Assembly: GCF_042432815.1 (NCBI RefSeq)
Contig: NZ_JBHLWM010000003.1
Coordinates: 124,001-188,000 of the forward strand
DNA: 64,000 nucleotides
From: Rhodopseudomonas telluris
GTDB lineage: Bacteria; Pseudomonadota; Alphaproteobacteria; Rhizobiales; Xanthobacteraceae
Reading direction: 5' to 3'
The notes below the pieces were generated by a model. The model had not been told where the DNA came from and did no database searches. It was given only the letters and a program-made list of their open reading frames with translations. This document shows positions 35,571-46,131 of the stretch, piece after piece. Both the position numbers and the translations under genes were made by a program. Position 1 is the first letter of the stretch. Each line of letters opens with the position of its first letter.

Positions 35571-35767
35571 GGGCCGCGGGCGGCAGGCGACGGCGGCGAC
35601 GTCCCGGAGGCCGATCGGGAGCCCGGAATCTCGCGAATTTGACCGCAAATTTGGTGCGAACGGCTCGCAAATGAGCCGGCGGAGGATCCCTCAACGCTTC
35701 GTTCATGTGCGAGCCCTAGGTTCCCGGCTCCCCCGCCGCCCGACGCCGCGGCCCGCCGAGAAACAGG

Positions 35768-36871
35768 ATGTCCCCGGCTCTGCTGAGACCCGAACTGGAC
35801 GACGCCATCAGCAATGTTCATCCGGAGCGGCGCGCCGACGCGGTGCGACGGATCGCGGACCTGTTCGTGCAGGGGGCAGCGGGGTTCAGCGACGAGCACG
35901 TCGCGGTGTTCGACGGCGTGCTGCTGCGGCTGGTGCCGGAAATCGACGTGGAGATGCGCAGCGAGCTGGCGCGGCGGTTCTGCTCGCTTGGCAATGCGCC
36001 GCCGCGGCTGATCGCGCAGCTCGCCCGCGACGAGGACATCGGGATCGCCGGGCCGCTGCTGCGGCGCTCGATCCAGATCGGCGAGAGCACGCTGGTCGAC
36101 CTCGCGGGCACCCGCGGCCAGACTCATCTGATCGCGATCTCGGAGCGGCCGCAGGTGACGCCGCCGATCAGCGACGTCATCGTTCGCCGCGGCGATCACG
36201 ACGTGCTGCGGACGATCGCGGTGAACGCGGGCGCGCAGTTCTCGCCGGCCGGCTTCAGCGGACTGGTGCGACGGGCGGCCGAAGACGTGCTGCTCGCCAC
36301 CGCGGTGAGCGGGCGCGACGACCTGTCTCCGCCGCGGCTGAAGGAATTACTGGCGTCCGCCAGCGACCTGGTGCGCCGGCGACTGGTCGAGACCGCGCAG
36401 CCGGCCGCTCGGATCGCCATCAACCGCGCGCTGCGCGAACTGGCCGGCGCGCCGCAGCGGAGCGGCGCCACCCGCGACTTCACCCCGGCGCAGCGCACGA
36501 TCGTGGCGCTGCATCACAGCGCCGGCCTGAGCGAAGACATGGTGTTCGCTTTTGCCAGGGCCTTTCAATACGAAGAGACAGTCGCGGCGCTGTCGGCGAT
36601 GTCGGGCGTGCGGATCGCGACGCTCGATCCGCTGATCGCCGGCGAGCGGCACGACCCGCTGCTGATGCTCGGCAAGGCGCTCGGCTTCGGCTGGACCACG
36701 GTCCGCGCGCTCATCGGTCTGCGGCTTGGACCGGACCGGATGCCGGCCTCGCCGGACGTCGAAGAGGCCCGGCATAATTTCGAGCAGCTCGCGGCCTCGA
36801 CCGCGCAGCGCATGGTCGGCTTCTGGCGTCTGCGGCAGACCATGCCGCAGACGTTCGGCACCCCGGATTGA
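35768..36871 (+). CDS. DUF2336 family protein
   Basis: Predicted 367-aa cytoplasmic protein of DUF2336, a mostly helical alphaproteobacterial family. Seen: RRADAVRRIADLFVQGA, DDVLLRLVPEIDVEMRSELA-like helices, VTPPISDVIVRRGDHDVLRT (the most conserved block), and a C-terminal alpha-solenoid. No catalytic motif or membrane segment. Role unknown; related proteins sit near motility or cell-cycle genes in some species, which does not apply here. Divergent from rimP and convergent with trmB. Confidence 0.75.
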   Translation: MSPALLRPELDDAISNVHPERRADAVRRIADLFVQGAAGFSDEHVAVFDGVLLRLVPEIDVEMRSELARRFCSLGNAPPRLIAQLARDEDIGIAGPLLRRSIQIGESTLVDLAGTRGQTHLIAISERPQVTPPISDVIVRRGDHDVLRTIAVNAGAQFSPAGFSGLVRRAAEDVLLATAVSGRDDLSPPRLKELLASASDLVRRRLVETAQPAARIAINRALRELAGAPQRSGATRDFTPAQRTIVALHHSAGLSEDMVFAFARAFQYEETVAALSAMSGVRIATLDPLIAGERHDPLLMLGKALGFGWTTVRALIGLRLGPDRMPASPDVEEARHNFEQLAASTAQRMVGFWRLRQTMPQTFGTPD

Positions 36872-36936
36872 GATCGATACGGCCGATCCGAGAATTTATT
36901 TCTCTTTGCGCCCGCGATCAGCGCCCAGCTTGATCG

Positions 36937-37647
36937 TCACGCCGCGAGCCGACGGAAGCGCAGATACGCCGCGCGGCGTCCCTCGCGCTCGGCTTTGCGC
37001 CCATAGCGGGTCATCGTGTAGTTCGGCCAGGGCAGACGCCAGTCATCGGCGCGCTCGGCGGTCCAGTCGAACGACGGCGCGCGCAGCAGATGCGCCAGCG
37101 TCCACGCATTGTAACTGTCGATGTCGCTGACGAAGCGGAATTCCCCGTCCGGCTGCAGCGCCCGCGCCATGGCCTCGACCATCGCGTCCTGCACGAAGCG
37201 CCGTTTCCAATGCCGCCGCTTCGGCCACGGATCGGGATGGATCAGATCGATCCGCGCCAGCGAACCGGCCGGCACCCATGCCATCAGCTCCGCGGCGTCT
37301 CCGGCGAACAATCTGATATTTCGAATATTCTGATCTTCGATCCGGGCCAGAATCTTGGCCATGCCGTTCACATAGGGCTCGGCGCCGATGAACCCGGTGC
37401 CGGGATGAGCCATCGCCTCGGCGAGCAGATGCTCACCGCCGCCGAAACCGATCTCGAGCCGCACTGCATCCACCGGCGGCTCGAACAGTTCCGCCAGCGA
37501 GGCCGGCGGCGCACTGTCGATCGCAAGCGACAGATGCGGCAGCAGGTTGTCGACCAGGTCAGCCTGATGGGCTCGTAGCTTGTGCCCCTTGCGACGCCCG
37601 AAGAACGAGCCCTGACGATGAACGACTTCATTCATGTTGATGAACAC
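36937..37647 (-). CDS. trmB: tRNA (guanine-N7-)-methyltransferase
   Basis: Predicted 236-aa TrmB that methylates G46 of tRNAs. Seen: LEIGFGGGEHLLAEA (SAM motif), GAEPYVNGMAKIL, IHPDPWPKRRHWKRRFVQ (the family signature) and NYTMTRYGRKAEREGR near the C terminus. ATGs at 37647 and 37635 are both possible. Confidence 0.95.
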   Translation of the reverse strand: MFINMNEVVHRQGSFFGRRKGHKLRAHQADLVDNLLPHLSLAIDSAPPASLAELFEPPVDAVRLEIGFGGGEHLLAEAMAHPGTGFIGAEPYVNGMAKILARIEDQNIRNIRLFAGDAAELMAWVPAGSLARIDLIHPDPWPKRRHWKRRFVQDAMVEAMARALQPDGEFRFVSDIDSYNAWTLAHLLRAPSFDWTAERADDWRLPWPNYTMTRYGRKAEREGRRAAYLRFRRLAA

Positions 37648-37761
37648 TTGTTTATACTAGCTTGATACCTGCGCGATCAGCTTCACAGACGCGCATATTT
37701 CTGAACGAGCTGATCAATACTGATCATATAACAGCTCGGCCCACGCGCCGTCGCGGAATTA

Positions 37762-37774
37762 GTTCAAGTTGAAC
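37762..37774. promoter_or_regulatory. Palindrome GTTCAAGTTGAAC upstream of trmB
   Basis: Perfect 13-bp palindrome (6-bp arms, 1-bp centre) in an AT-rich stretch, just past the terminator of the Cro/CI regulator gene and upstream of trmB. It looks like an operator; the adjacent regulator is a possible binder, unproven. TGATCA also occurs twice nearby (37709-37725 region). Confidence 0.4.
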
Positions 37775-37780
37775 ATAAAA

Positions 37781-37826
37781 ACGCCGCGGCCCGCGCTCTG
37801 AGTACTCAGGGCGCGGGCCGCGGCGT
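37781..37826 (-). terminator. Strong terminator after the Cro/CI regulator gene
   Basis: ACGCCGCGGCCCGCGC (37781-37796) pairs with GCGCGGGCCGCGGCGT (37811-37826), loop extended by CTGAGTACTCAG. On the minus strand it is followed by TTTTTATG. It lies 17 bp past the regulator's stop. Confidence 0.9.
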
Positions 37827-37842
37827 GGGCGAATCGACGAAC

Positions 37843-38262
37843 TCAGCGAGTTTCGTTCGGTTCGCGGGCAGCGATCTGTTCGACGAGATCGACGATGCTG
37901 CGCCGAAGCTTGGCATCGGTGATCTTGGTGAACGCACGAGTCAGCGCCAGACCCTCGGATGTTGCAAGAAAGTCCGACACATAAGACGGTGACGGCGCTT
38001 CGCTGAAGCCATTGCCATTGGCAAGACCACCGCTCGGGCCGCCTTCGAACAGAAACGACACCGGCACCTGCAAAACTTCGGAGATCTGCTGAATGCGGCT
38101 AGCACCAACGCGGTTGGTGCCCTTCTCGTATTTCTGAACTTGCTGGAAGGTCAGTCCCAATGCTTCGCCAAGCTTTTCTTGGCTCATTCCGAGCATGATG
38201 CGCCGCATGCGCACACGGCTGCCGACATACTTGTCAACAGGATTGGGCGCTTTGGTCGACAT
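37843..38262 (-). CDS. Cro/CI-type transcriptional regulator (PraR/PhrR-like)
   Basis: Predicted 139-aa DNA-binding protein. The N-terminal HTH_3 domain (about 12-67) reads VGSRVRMRRIMLGMSQEKLG..GLTFQQVQKYEKGTNRVGAS. After a Gly/Ser/Asn linker, a C-terminal helical part (SDFLATSEGLALTRAFTKI..RRSIVDLVEQIA) matches the rhizobial PraR/PhrR family, implicated there in biofilm, quorum sensing and acid response. It has its own terminator and a 189-bp upstream gap after lnt. Targets here are unknown. Confidence 0.88.
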   Translation of the reverse strand: MSTKAPNPVDKYVGSRVRMRRIMLGMSQEKLGEALGLTFQQVQKYEKGTNRVGASRIQQISEVLQVPVSFLFEGGPSGGLANGNGFSEAPSPSYVSDFLATSEGLALTRAFTKITDAKLRRSIVDLVEQIAAREPNETR

Positions 38263-38451
38263 CTCAGTTACTCCTCAAGGCATGTGCATACGCAAATGGA
38301 AGGCGAATGCGGATTGGAATACGCCTGAAGTATTGGAGACGTCAAATGTCTTGAGGCGCCGGCGTTAATATACACCGATAGAGAAATGCAATAATGGACG
38401 TGCGGATTTTCTCTAACTTAATCTCTGGTTGCGCCGTCGCGTTGCGTACTA

Positions 38452-40056
38452 TCACCTGGTTGGTGTTCGTCTTCGTAATAGTACAAGCACGATCGAAACT
38501 GCAACCAGAACAGCCGCCGGAAGCTCGCCGACGCGCGCATAGACCGTCGGCGGAATCTTTGCCGGAAGTGTCGCGTCGAGCACACCTTCAACACCGAGTC
38601 CGAGCCGCGCCACGATCCGGCCGACCGGATCGATCACCGCAGAAACGCCCGTATTTGCGGCGCGGACCAGCGGTAGTCCCTGCTCCACCGCGCGCATACG
38701 TGCCTGCTGCAGATGCTGATAGGGACCGGTGGAGTTTCCGAACCAGCCGTCATTGGTGAGATTGAGCATCCAGCCCGGACGCTGTCCGCGAATGTTGATC
38801 TCGTCAGGAAAGATCGCCTCGTAACAAATCAGCGGCAGCAGCGGCGGCGCGTTCGGCAGCTCCATATTGTGACGCGCCGTGCCGGTGAGAAAGCCGCCCT
38901 GCACCTTGGTGAGCTGCACGAAGCCGAGCTTCTCCATCAGGTCCTGGTACGGCAGAAATTCTCCGAATGGTACCAGATGCAACTTATCGTAGACCGACAG
39001 CAACGTGCCGTCATGGTCGATAGAATAGATCGAATTGTACGCACGCGTGATCCGGCGGCCTGCCGGCATCTCCGGGGGCCGGACCGCACCGGTCAGCAGG
39101 ATGGTGCCTTTGGGCAACAGGCCGGCAATCTGCGCCAGCGCATCCGGCTCGCGCGCAAGGAAGAACGGAAACGCCGACTCCGGCCAGATCAGCAGCGAGA
39201 CATCACGCACCCCGGTGGCGTTCGGGCCGGTCGAGCGGTCCGACAAGGTGAGGTATTTCTGCATCACCTCGGCTTTGGCGGCGTAGTTGAAGCGCTGATC
39301 CTGTTGCAGGTTGGGCTGCATGATCCGCAGCCGCACATTGTCGACCAGCCGCGTCGGGGTGAGCTGCAGCCTAATGCCGCCGAACACCGCCATGACGATC
39401 AGCACGCCCAGCGCGGCGCCCGGCGCCAGCCAGCGCCGCCGCGTGTCGGCGACGTCGTCGAACAGCACGGCTGGGCTGGCGAACACCGCGATCGCGATAA
39501 ACGTCATTCCCCAGATGCCGATGAGCGAGAAGCTCTGTGCCAATGCGAGCGGCTCGGTCAGCGCGTAGCCGAACGCATTCCAGGGGAAGCCGGTGAGAAT
39601 GTGTCCGCGCAGCCACTCCGCGATGGTGAGCGCCACCGCGAGCGCCAGAATCCGCAGCGCCCCACGATCCCACAACAGCCGCGCCAGCCCGAAGCCGAGC
39701 GCCGTGAAGAGCGCCAAGTAGGCGGGCAGTCCGCAGATCGCCGCCGGCAGCAGCCACGCGAAGGTGTCGGCGTCGACCAGGAATGCGTTGCCGATCCAGT
39801 ACAGGCCCGGCACGAAATAACCGAAGCCGAACCACCAGCCGGCTATCGCGGCCGCCGGCACGCCGCCGCGCTTGCCAGCCCCCGCACCGTCGATCAGCCA
39901 CACCGCCACCGGGAAGGTGATGAACAGGATCGGCCAGGCGTTGAACGGAGCCATCGCCAGCGACGACAGGGCGCCGGCCACAAGGGCGATCGCTGCGCGC
40001 TTCCACCCCCATGCGAGGATGACGCTGGAGGCGGCCCGGCTCAGCAGCTTTGGCAT
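38452..40056 (-). CDS. lnt: Apolipoprotein N-acyltransferase
   Basis: Predicted 534-aa inner-membrane enzyme that adds the third acyl chain to lipoproteins. The N-terminal half has about six membrane helices; the C-terminal half is a nitrilase domain with catalytic Glu (LIWPESAFPFF), Lys (YDKLHLVPFGEFLPY) and Cys (LPLICYEAIFPDE). It lies 16 bp downstream of the CorC-like gene. Confidence 0.96.
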   Translation of the reverse strand: MPKLLSRAASSVILAWGWKRAAIALVAGALSSLAMAPFNAWPILFITFPVAVWLIDGAGAGKRGGVPAAAIAGWWFGFGYFVPGLYWIGNAFLVDADTFAWLLPAAICGLPAYLALFTALGFGLARLLWDRGALRILALAVALTIAEWLRGHILTGFPWNAFGYALTEPLALAQSFSLIGIWGMTFIAIAVFASPAVLFDDVADTRRRWLAPGAALGVLIVMAVFGGIRLQLTPTRLVDNVRLRIMQPNLQQDQRFNYAAKAEVMQKYLTLSDRSTGPNATGVRDVSLLIWPESAFPFFLAREPDALAQIAGLLPKGTILLTGAVRPPEMPAGRRITRAYNSIYSIDHDGTLLSVYDKLHLVPFGEFLPYQDLMEKLGFVQLTKVQGGFLTGTARHNMELPNAPPLLPLICYEAIFPDEINIRGQRPGWMLNLTNDGWFGNSTGPYQHLQQARMRAVEQGLPLVRAANTGVSAVIDPVGRIVARLGLGVEGVLDATLPAKIPPTVYARVGELPAAVLVAVSIVLVLLRRRTPTR

Positions 40057-40072
40057 GTCACGATGTGCTCGC

Positions 40073-41203
40073 TTATTCGCCGGACGGCGAAGCTTTCGGA
40101 TTGGTCGTGTCGGAGGATGGCGCGGCCGCCGCGTCGGACGCCGGCTCTCGTCGCCGCGTCTCGCGCGGCCGCGGCGCCGGGCGCTCCTTGCGGATGCCGA
40201 TGCGCAGCCGCTTGACGCGGCGCGGGTCGGCGTCGAGCACTTCGATCTCGTAATTGCCGGGGCCGGAGATCACTTCGCCGCGCACCGGCAGCCGGCCGAC
40301 GTGATTGACCAGATAGCCGCCGAGCGTCTCGACATCCTCGCCGGCCTCGCCGGTGACGAAGCCGTCGCCGATCATGGCGCTGGCGTCTTCCAGGCTGGTG
40401 CGGGCGTCGGCGATGAACGAGCCGTCGGCCTGCTTGACGATCGACGGCGGCACCGCGCTGTCGTGCTCGTCATCGATCTCGCCGACGATCAGTTCGACGA
40501 TGTCCTCGATCGAAACCAGACCGTCGGTGCCGCCATATTCGTCGACCACCAGCGCGAGGTGCGTGCGCGCCGCCTGCATCTGCGCCAGCAGATCGATCGC
40601 CCGCATCGACGGCGGCACGTAGAGCAGCTTGCGGATGATGCCGGTTTCGGTCAGCGGCATCTTCAGATCGATCGCCTTCAGGTCGAGCCCCGCCGGCAAC
40701 GCCTTCTTGCGCTTGGCGACGACCTCCGGCTTGACCTTGGCCTTCGCGGTCATGAAGGCGACGAGGTCGCGAATGTGAACGAGGCCGACCGGGTCGTCGA
40801 GCGTCTCGTTGTAAACGACGAGACGCGAATGCGCCGCGCCCTGGAACAGGCTCATCAGCTCGCCGAGCGCGATGTCCTGCTTGATCGCGACGATGTCGGC
40901 GCGATGCACCATGACGTCGGCGATGCGGCGCTCGTGCAGCCCGAGGATGTTGCGCAGCATGGTGCGCTCGAGCGTCGAGAAGCCGGTGTCGTCCGGCGGG
41001 CTGGTGTCGAGCACTACCTGCAGATCGTCGCGGACCGAGCCGGGCTTCCATCCGAACAGCGAACGGATCGCCCGGATCAGCCAGGCGGCGCCGACCGGCC
41101 GCAACACTTCGCCCTGATGCACCACCGCGGGCAATTGCTGCCCGCGTCCTAAATCCTGCTCCGATGACTGCGCGTTGCTCCGCGTACTGTCGCCGTCCGG
41201 CAT
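40073..41203 (-). CDS. CorC/HlyC-type CBS-domain protein
   Basis: Predicted 376-aa soluble protein with two CBS domains (VMVHRADIVAIKQDIALGEL..; VPPSMRAIDLLAQMQAARTH) and a C-terminal CorC_HlyC transporter-associated domain (TLGGYLVNHVGRLPVRGEV..GNYEIEVLDADPRRVKRL). It has no DUF21 membrane part. Homologues are annotated as magnesium/cobalt efflux or hemolysin-like; the real role is uncertain. Its fixed place between ybeY and lnt matches E. coli ybeX. Confidence 0.9.
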   Translation of the reverse strand: MPDGDSTRSNAQSSEQDLGRGQQLPAVVHQGEVLRPVGAAWLIRAIRSLFGWKPGSVRDDLQVVLDTSPPDDTGFSTLERTMLRNILGLHERRIADVMVHRADIVAIKQDIALGELMSLFQGAAHSRLVVYNETLDDPVGLVHIRDLVAFMTAKAKVKPEVVAKRKKALPAGLDLKAIDLKMPLTETGIIRKLLYVPPSMRAIDLLAQMQAARTHLALVVDEYGGTDGLVSIEDIVELIVGEIDDEHDSAVPPSIVKQADGSFIADARTSLEDASAMIGDGFVTGEAGEDVETLGGYLVNHVGRLPVRGEVISGPGNYEIEVLDADPRRVKRLRIGIRKERPAPRPRETRRREPASDAAAAPSSDTTNPKASPSGE

Positions 41204-41204
41204 G

Positions 41205-41711
41205 TCAGCTCACCCGATCCTGATCGGCGTAGGGATCCGGAATGCCAAGACCCGCCAGGATGCGGCGCTCGGCGCTTTCCATCGTCTCGGCCTCGGCATC
41301 CGTCTCGTGGTCGTAGCCGACCAGATGCAGGAAGCCGTGAATCGCCAGATGGCTGAGATGATGGTCGAACGGCTTGCCTTCGTCGTCGGCCTCGCGGCGC
41401 ACGGTCTGGTACGCGATCGCGATATCACCGAGCAGCCGCGGCGCGCCGTCCTCGTCCTGATAGTCCGCCTCGGGCGCCGGAAATGACAGCACGTTGGTGG
41501 GCTTGTCGAAGCCCCGATAGGAGGCGTTCAGCGCCCGGATGCCCTCGTCGTCGGTCAGCATCACGGCGAGCTCGGCGCCGCCGGTGTCTTCGCCAAGGTC
41601 CTGCGCGGCGGCTTCGATCGCGCGCAGCACCACGGACTCGGCGGCGGCTTCGGATTGCCAGCACTCGGCGGCGATCACGACTTCGGTGGCTGGAATGGCG
41701 GAACTACTCAT
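41205..41711 (-). CDS. ybeY: YbeY endoribonuclease
   Basis: Predicted 168-aa metal-dependent single-strand RNase for 16S rRNA 3' maturation and ribosome quality control. The zinc motif HLAIHGFLHLVGYDHETD (H-x3-H-x5-H) is complete. FDKPTNVLSFPAPE precedes it. I chose MSSSAIPATEV at 41711 because homologues start nearby. An alternative ATG at 41780 shares bases with the phoH stop (TGATG) and would give 191 aa. It precedes the CorC-like gene by one base. Confidence 0.93.
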   Translation of the reverse strand: MSSSAIPATEVVIAAECWQSEAAAESVVLRAIEAAAQDLGEDTGGAELAVMLTDDEGIRALNASYRGFDKPTNVLSFPAPEADYQDEDGAPRLLGDIAIAYQTVRREADDEGKPFDHHLSHLAIHGFLHLVGYDHETDAEAETMESAERRILAGLGIPDPYADQDRVS

Positions 41712-41779
41712 CGGGCTCAAAATATCGCTTGGGGCCGTCCCGACGCAATCGGCACGGCTCCCGGTCTCGAATTGTGACA

Positions 41780-42835
41780 TCAGTTTTCGCCGCGCGCCGG
41801 CTTCGGCGGGGCTCCCTCATAGGCGGCGACGATCCGCGCCACCAATTCGTGACGAATGACGTCTTCGGCGGTGAAATTCACCTGGGCAATGCCTTCGACG
41901 CCGGACAGCAGCCGCACCGCCTCCGACAGGCCGGAGGTCGCCCCGTTCGGCAGATCGACCTGGCTCGGGTCCCCGGTGACGATCATCCGCGAGTTCTCGC
42001 CGAGACGGGTGAGAAACATTTTCATTTGCATCGAGGTCGTGTTCTGCGCCTCGTCGAGAATGATTGCCGCATTGGTCAGCGTGCGGCCGCGCATGAAGGC
42101 GAGCGGCGCGATCTCGATCTCGCCCGACTGCATCGCCCGCTCGACGATGCGCGCATCCATCAGGTCGTACAGCGCGTCGTAGATCGGCCGCAGATAGGGA
42201 TCGACCTTTTCGCGCAGATCGCCCGGCAGGAAGCCGAGCCGCTCGCCGGCTTCGACGGCCGGGCGCGTCAGGATGATCTTGTCGACCTCCTTGCGCTCGA
42301 ACAGTTGCGCCGCATGCGCCACCGCCAGCCAGGTCTTGCCGGTACCGGCCGGGCCGATGCCGAACACCAGCTCGTGGCGCTTCAGCGCGCGGATGTAGGA
42401 GTCCTGCGCGGCGGTGCGCGCCCGCACCAGGCGCTTGCGCAGATTGACGGCCTCGAACGCGCCCGCCGCCGGCTTGCTGTCGAATTCGAACAGCGAGCCC
42501 TGCGCGATCACCGCGCGGATCGCGCCGTCGACGTCGCCCTGTGACAGGTCGCTGCCCGACATCGCCTGCGCGTACAGCGCCTCGAGCACGCGGCGGGCGG
42601 AGTCGCAGCCCTCGCGCGAGCCCGAGATGGTGATGTGGTTGCCCCGCGAATCCACCTCGACGGCGAGCCTGCGCTCGATCCGGGCGAGGTTCTGCCCGTA
42701 CGGGCCGACCAGCGCGGAGGCGGCGCGATTGTCGTCGAAGGCGACGACGACTTGGGTCTCGGGTGGGGACAAAGGTTCGCGATCGAGCTTGCGGCGGGAA
42801 ATCAGCGAGGACGAATCCGATACGCTTTTTGCCAA
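41780..42835 (-). CDS. phoH: PhoH-family ATPase (YbeZ)
   Basis: Predicted 351-aa P-loop ATPase that partners YbeY in RNA processing. A KH-like N-terminal part (about 30-95, LVGPYGQNLARIERRLAVEV) precedes the ATPase with Walker A GIGPAGTGKTWLAVAHA, LTRPAVEAGERLGFLPGDL, Walker B IILDEAQNTTSMQMKMFLTR and VTGDPSQVDLP. It sits between miaB (5 bp) and ybeY. Confidence 0.95.
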   Translation of the reverse strand: MAKSVSDSSSLISRRKLDREPLSPPETQVVVAFDDNRAASALVGPYGQNLARIERRLAVEVDSRGNHITISGSREGCDSARRVLEALYAQAMSGSDLSQGDVDGAIRAVIAQGSLFEFDSKPAAGAFEAVNLRKRLVRARTAAQDSYIRALKRHELVFGIGPAGTGKTWLAVAHAAQLFERKEVDKIILTRPAVEAGERLGFLPGDLREKVDPYLRPIYDALYDLMDARIVERAMQSGEIEIAPLAFMRGRTLTNAAIILDEAQNTTSMQMKMFLTRLGENSRMIVTGDPSQVDLPNGATSGLSEAVRLLSGVEGIAQVNFTAEDVIRHELVARIVAAYEGAPPKPARGEN

Positions 42836-42840
42836 GGGGC

Positions 42841-44247
<1,407 letters not shown>

Positions 44248-44346
44248 GACGTTCGTCGTGTGAGAGGGAAGTTGCCCTGCCTTACAGGCGAAACCGGGCA
44301 AAATCCAGCCGGCGGCCGGCCGGCCGGCTCCCGAACGACCTATTTT

Positions 44347-44997
44347 TCAAATCAGATCAGGAAGTTGCCGCATATCCGCGAAGGTTACCGCGGCGCCGGC
44401 AGCGCGCAGCCGCCCGGCCATGCCGGGCAGGCAATGGCTACCGCCGACGAAACCCAGCACCCGCATCCCGGCCGCCCGCGCGCCGGTGATCCCCGGCACG
44501 CTGTCCTCGACCACCACGCAGCGCTCCGGCGCCACGCCCATCTGTTCCGCCGCGTAGAGGAACAGATCCGGCGCCGGCTTGCCGTTCGCGACCTGCTCGG
44601 CCGAGAACAGATGCGGCGCAAAGCGCGCGTACAGCCCGGTGCGGGTGAGCGAAAAGGTAATGCGCTTCAGCGTGCCGCTGGAGGCGACGCAGACCGGCTG
44701 CGCGAGCGCGTCGAGCGCCTCGGCGATGTGGGGAATGGGCTCGAGCTCTTCGGCGAAGCTACGCAGCACGTCGGCGACGAGCTGCTCCTCCAGCGCATCA
44801 TCGAATGCGCGGCCGAGTTCGGCCTCGATCTCGCGCCGTGCCTCACGGCCGGAGCGACCGAGGAAGCGCTCGGCGACCTGCTCGGTGGTGATCGGATAGC
44901 CGTGCCGCGTCAGCGTCTCGGCATGAACACGGCAGGAAATTACTTCGCTGTCGACCAGCACGCCGTCGCAGTCGAAGATCAGGAGATCGCAAGTCAA
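44347..44997 (-). CDS. HAD-family phosphatase
   Basis: Predicted 216-aa haloacid dehalogenase-like hydrolase, subfamily IA. Motif I LLIFDCDGVLVDSE (nucleophile Asp), motif II VASSGTLKRI, motif III Lys in NGKPAPDLFLYAA, motif IV VVEDSVPGITGARAAGM. Resembles sugar-phosphate phosphatases and phosphoglycolate/beta-phosphoglucomutase relatives; substrate not assignable. It lies upstream of miaB. Confidence 0.88.
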   Translation of the reverse strand: MTCDLLIFDCDGVLVDSEVISCRVHAETLTRHGYPITTEQVAERFLGRSGREARREIEAELGRAFDDALEEQLVADVLRSFAEELEPIPHIAEALDALAQPVCVASSGTLKRITFSLTRTGLYARFAPHLFSAEQVANGKPAPDLFLYAAEQMGVAPERCVVVEDSVPGITGARAAGMRVLGFVGGSHCLPGMAGRLRAAGAAVTFADMRQLPDLI

Positions 44998-45020
44998 TCA
45001 GGCACTTTCATCACCACGCG

Positions 45021-45046
45021 TCATGCCGGGCTGGTCCCGGCCATGA
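45021..45046. repeat. Family D palindrome (TCATGCCGGG..CCCGGCCATGA)
   Basis: TCATGCCGGGCTGGTCCCGG followed by CCATGA, in the gap between the HAD gene and fur. Related copies lie at 51227-51317 and 58450-58480. Confidence 0.65.
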
Positions 45047-45115
45047 CCGAATTGATGAGCAGCCTAGTCGACTTCAGGCGCGGCTGACAATGCTCGACGG
45101 CAGTCCCGCACCAGC

Positions 45116-45556
45116 TCAGGCTTTATCGTCGTCGAGCGGGACGCAATACAGTTCGAGGCGATGATCGACCAGCTTGTAGCCGAGCTTGCGGGCGATCTCG
45201 GCCTGCAGCTTCTCGATCTCTTCGTTGGTGAACTCGATCACCTTGCCGTCGCGCAGATTGATCAGGTGATCATGATGGCTGTCGCGCATCTGCTCGTAGC
45301 GGGCACGGCCTTCACGGAAGTCGTGCCGCTCGATGATCCCCGCATCCTCGAACAGCTTCACCGTGCGGTACACGGTGGAGATCGAGATCTTGTCGTCGAC
45401 CGCGACGCAACGGGTGTAGAGCTCTTCGACGTCGGGATGATCGACCGACTCGGCGAGAACCCGCGCAATCACGCGACGCTGTTCCGTCATGCGCATACCG
45501 GTGGCAGCGCAGCGGGCTTCGATTTCAGTGGCCTTCACATCAGACATCGGCGTCAA
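45116..45556 (-). CDS. fur: Fur-family regulator (Fur/Mur type)
   Basis: Predicted 146-aa ferric-uptake-type repressor. DNA-binding part MRMTEQRRVIARVLAES, ISISTVYRTVKLFEDAGIIE. Metal-site histidines in RDSHHDHLINLRDGKVIEF; the CxxC of E. coli Fur is absent (INLRDG), as in the rhizobial manganese-responsive Mur group. A manganese rather than iron response is therefore possible. ATGs at 45556 and 45547 both fit. In Bradyrhizobium Fur acts on irr, which also occurs in this window. Confidence 0.93.
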   Translation of the reverse strand: MTPMSDVKATEIEARCAATGMRMTEQRRVIARVLAESVDHPDVEELYTRCVAVDDKISISTVYRTVKLFEDAGIIERHDFREGRARYEQMRDSHHDHLINLRDGKVIEFTNEEIEKLQAEIARKLGYKLVDHRLELYCVPLDDDKA

Positions 45557-45606
45557 CGCATTGTTTGAATGGGCTCAGCGATGGGGTTTGTGCCACCGCG
45601 CGGAAA

Positions 45607-46098
45607 TTAGGACAAGTCGCGACGCATTATCAATGCGTTCAATTGTTCCCCATCCGGCTGCCGATAGTAACGCTCGCGGCGACCGACGATGGCGAAACCA
45701 GCACGCTGATACAGACGGCGCGCCGGCTGATTGTTCTCCTCGACTTCCAGAAAGACTTTGGCAACACCACGGCCGGCGAGATGGCCGAGATGCGTCAGTA
45801 ACAACTCTCGCGACAGCCCTCGTCCGCGGTAGCCGGAAGCCACCGCGACCGACAGGATCTCGGCTTCATCCGCCCCGAATCGTGAGGCGATGAAACCAAC
45901 GATCTTCCGACCCATACGCAAGCGGTGGATCAAGGTATTGCGCTGGCTCAAAAGGTCGGCGAATTCCTCTTCGCTCCAGCCGCTGTGAAACGACGCGCCG
46001 TGGAGCTGCGCCAGCTTGCCGGCGTCGCGCAACGTCGCAGGCTCGACCACCGCGTCGGCGTAGCCCCAGAATTCGGCGAGCCAGGTCATCATCAGCAA
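45607..46098 (-). CDS. rimI: Ribosomal-protein-alanine N-acetyltransferase-like GNAT protein
   Basis: Predicted 163-aa GNAT acetyltransferase placed beside tsaB, the usual position of rimI. Acetyl-CoA motif A is VASGYRGRGLSRELLLTHL, followed by VFLEVEENNQPARRLYQRAG. Likely acetylates the N-terminal alanine of S18. The start is uncertain: Met1, Met3 and Met4 (MTWLAEFWG, 46089) lie together. Confidence 0.9.
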   Translation of the reverse strand: MLMMTWLAEFWGYADAVVEPATLRDAGKLAQLHGASFHSGWSEEEFADLLSQRNTLIHRLRMGRKIVGFIASRFGADEAEILSVAVASGYRGRGLSRELLLTHLGHLAGRGVAKVFLEVEENNQPARRLYQRAGFAIVGRRERYYRQPDGEQLNALIMRRDLS

Positions 46099-46131
46099 GT
46101 CATCATTACCGGAATAAACATCGACGCCGCG

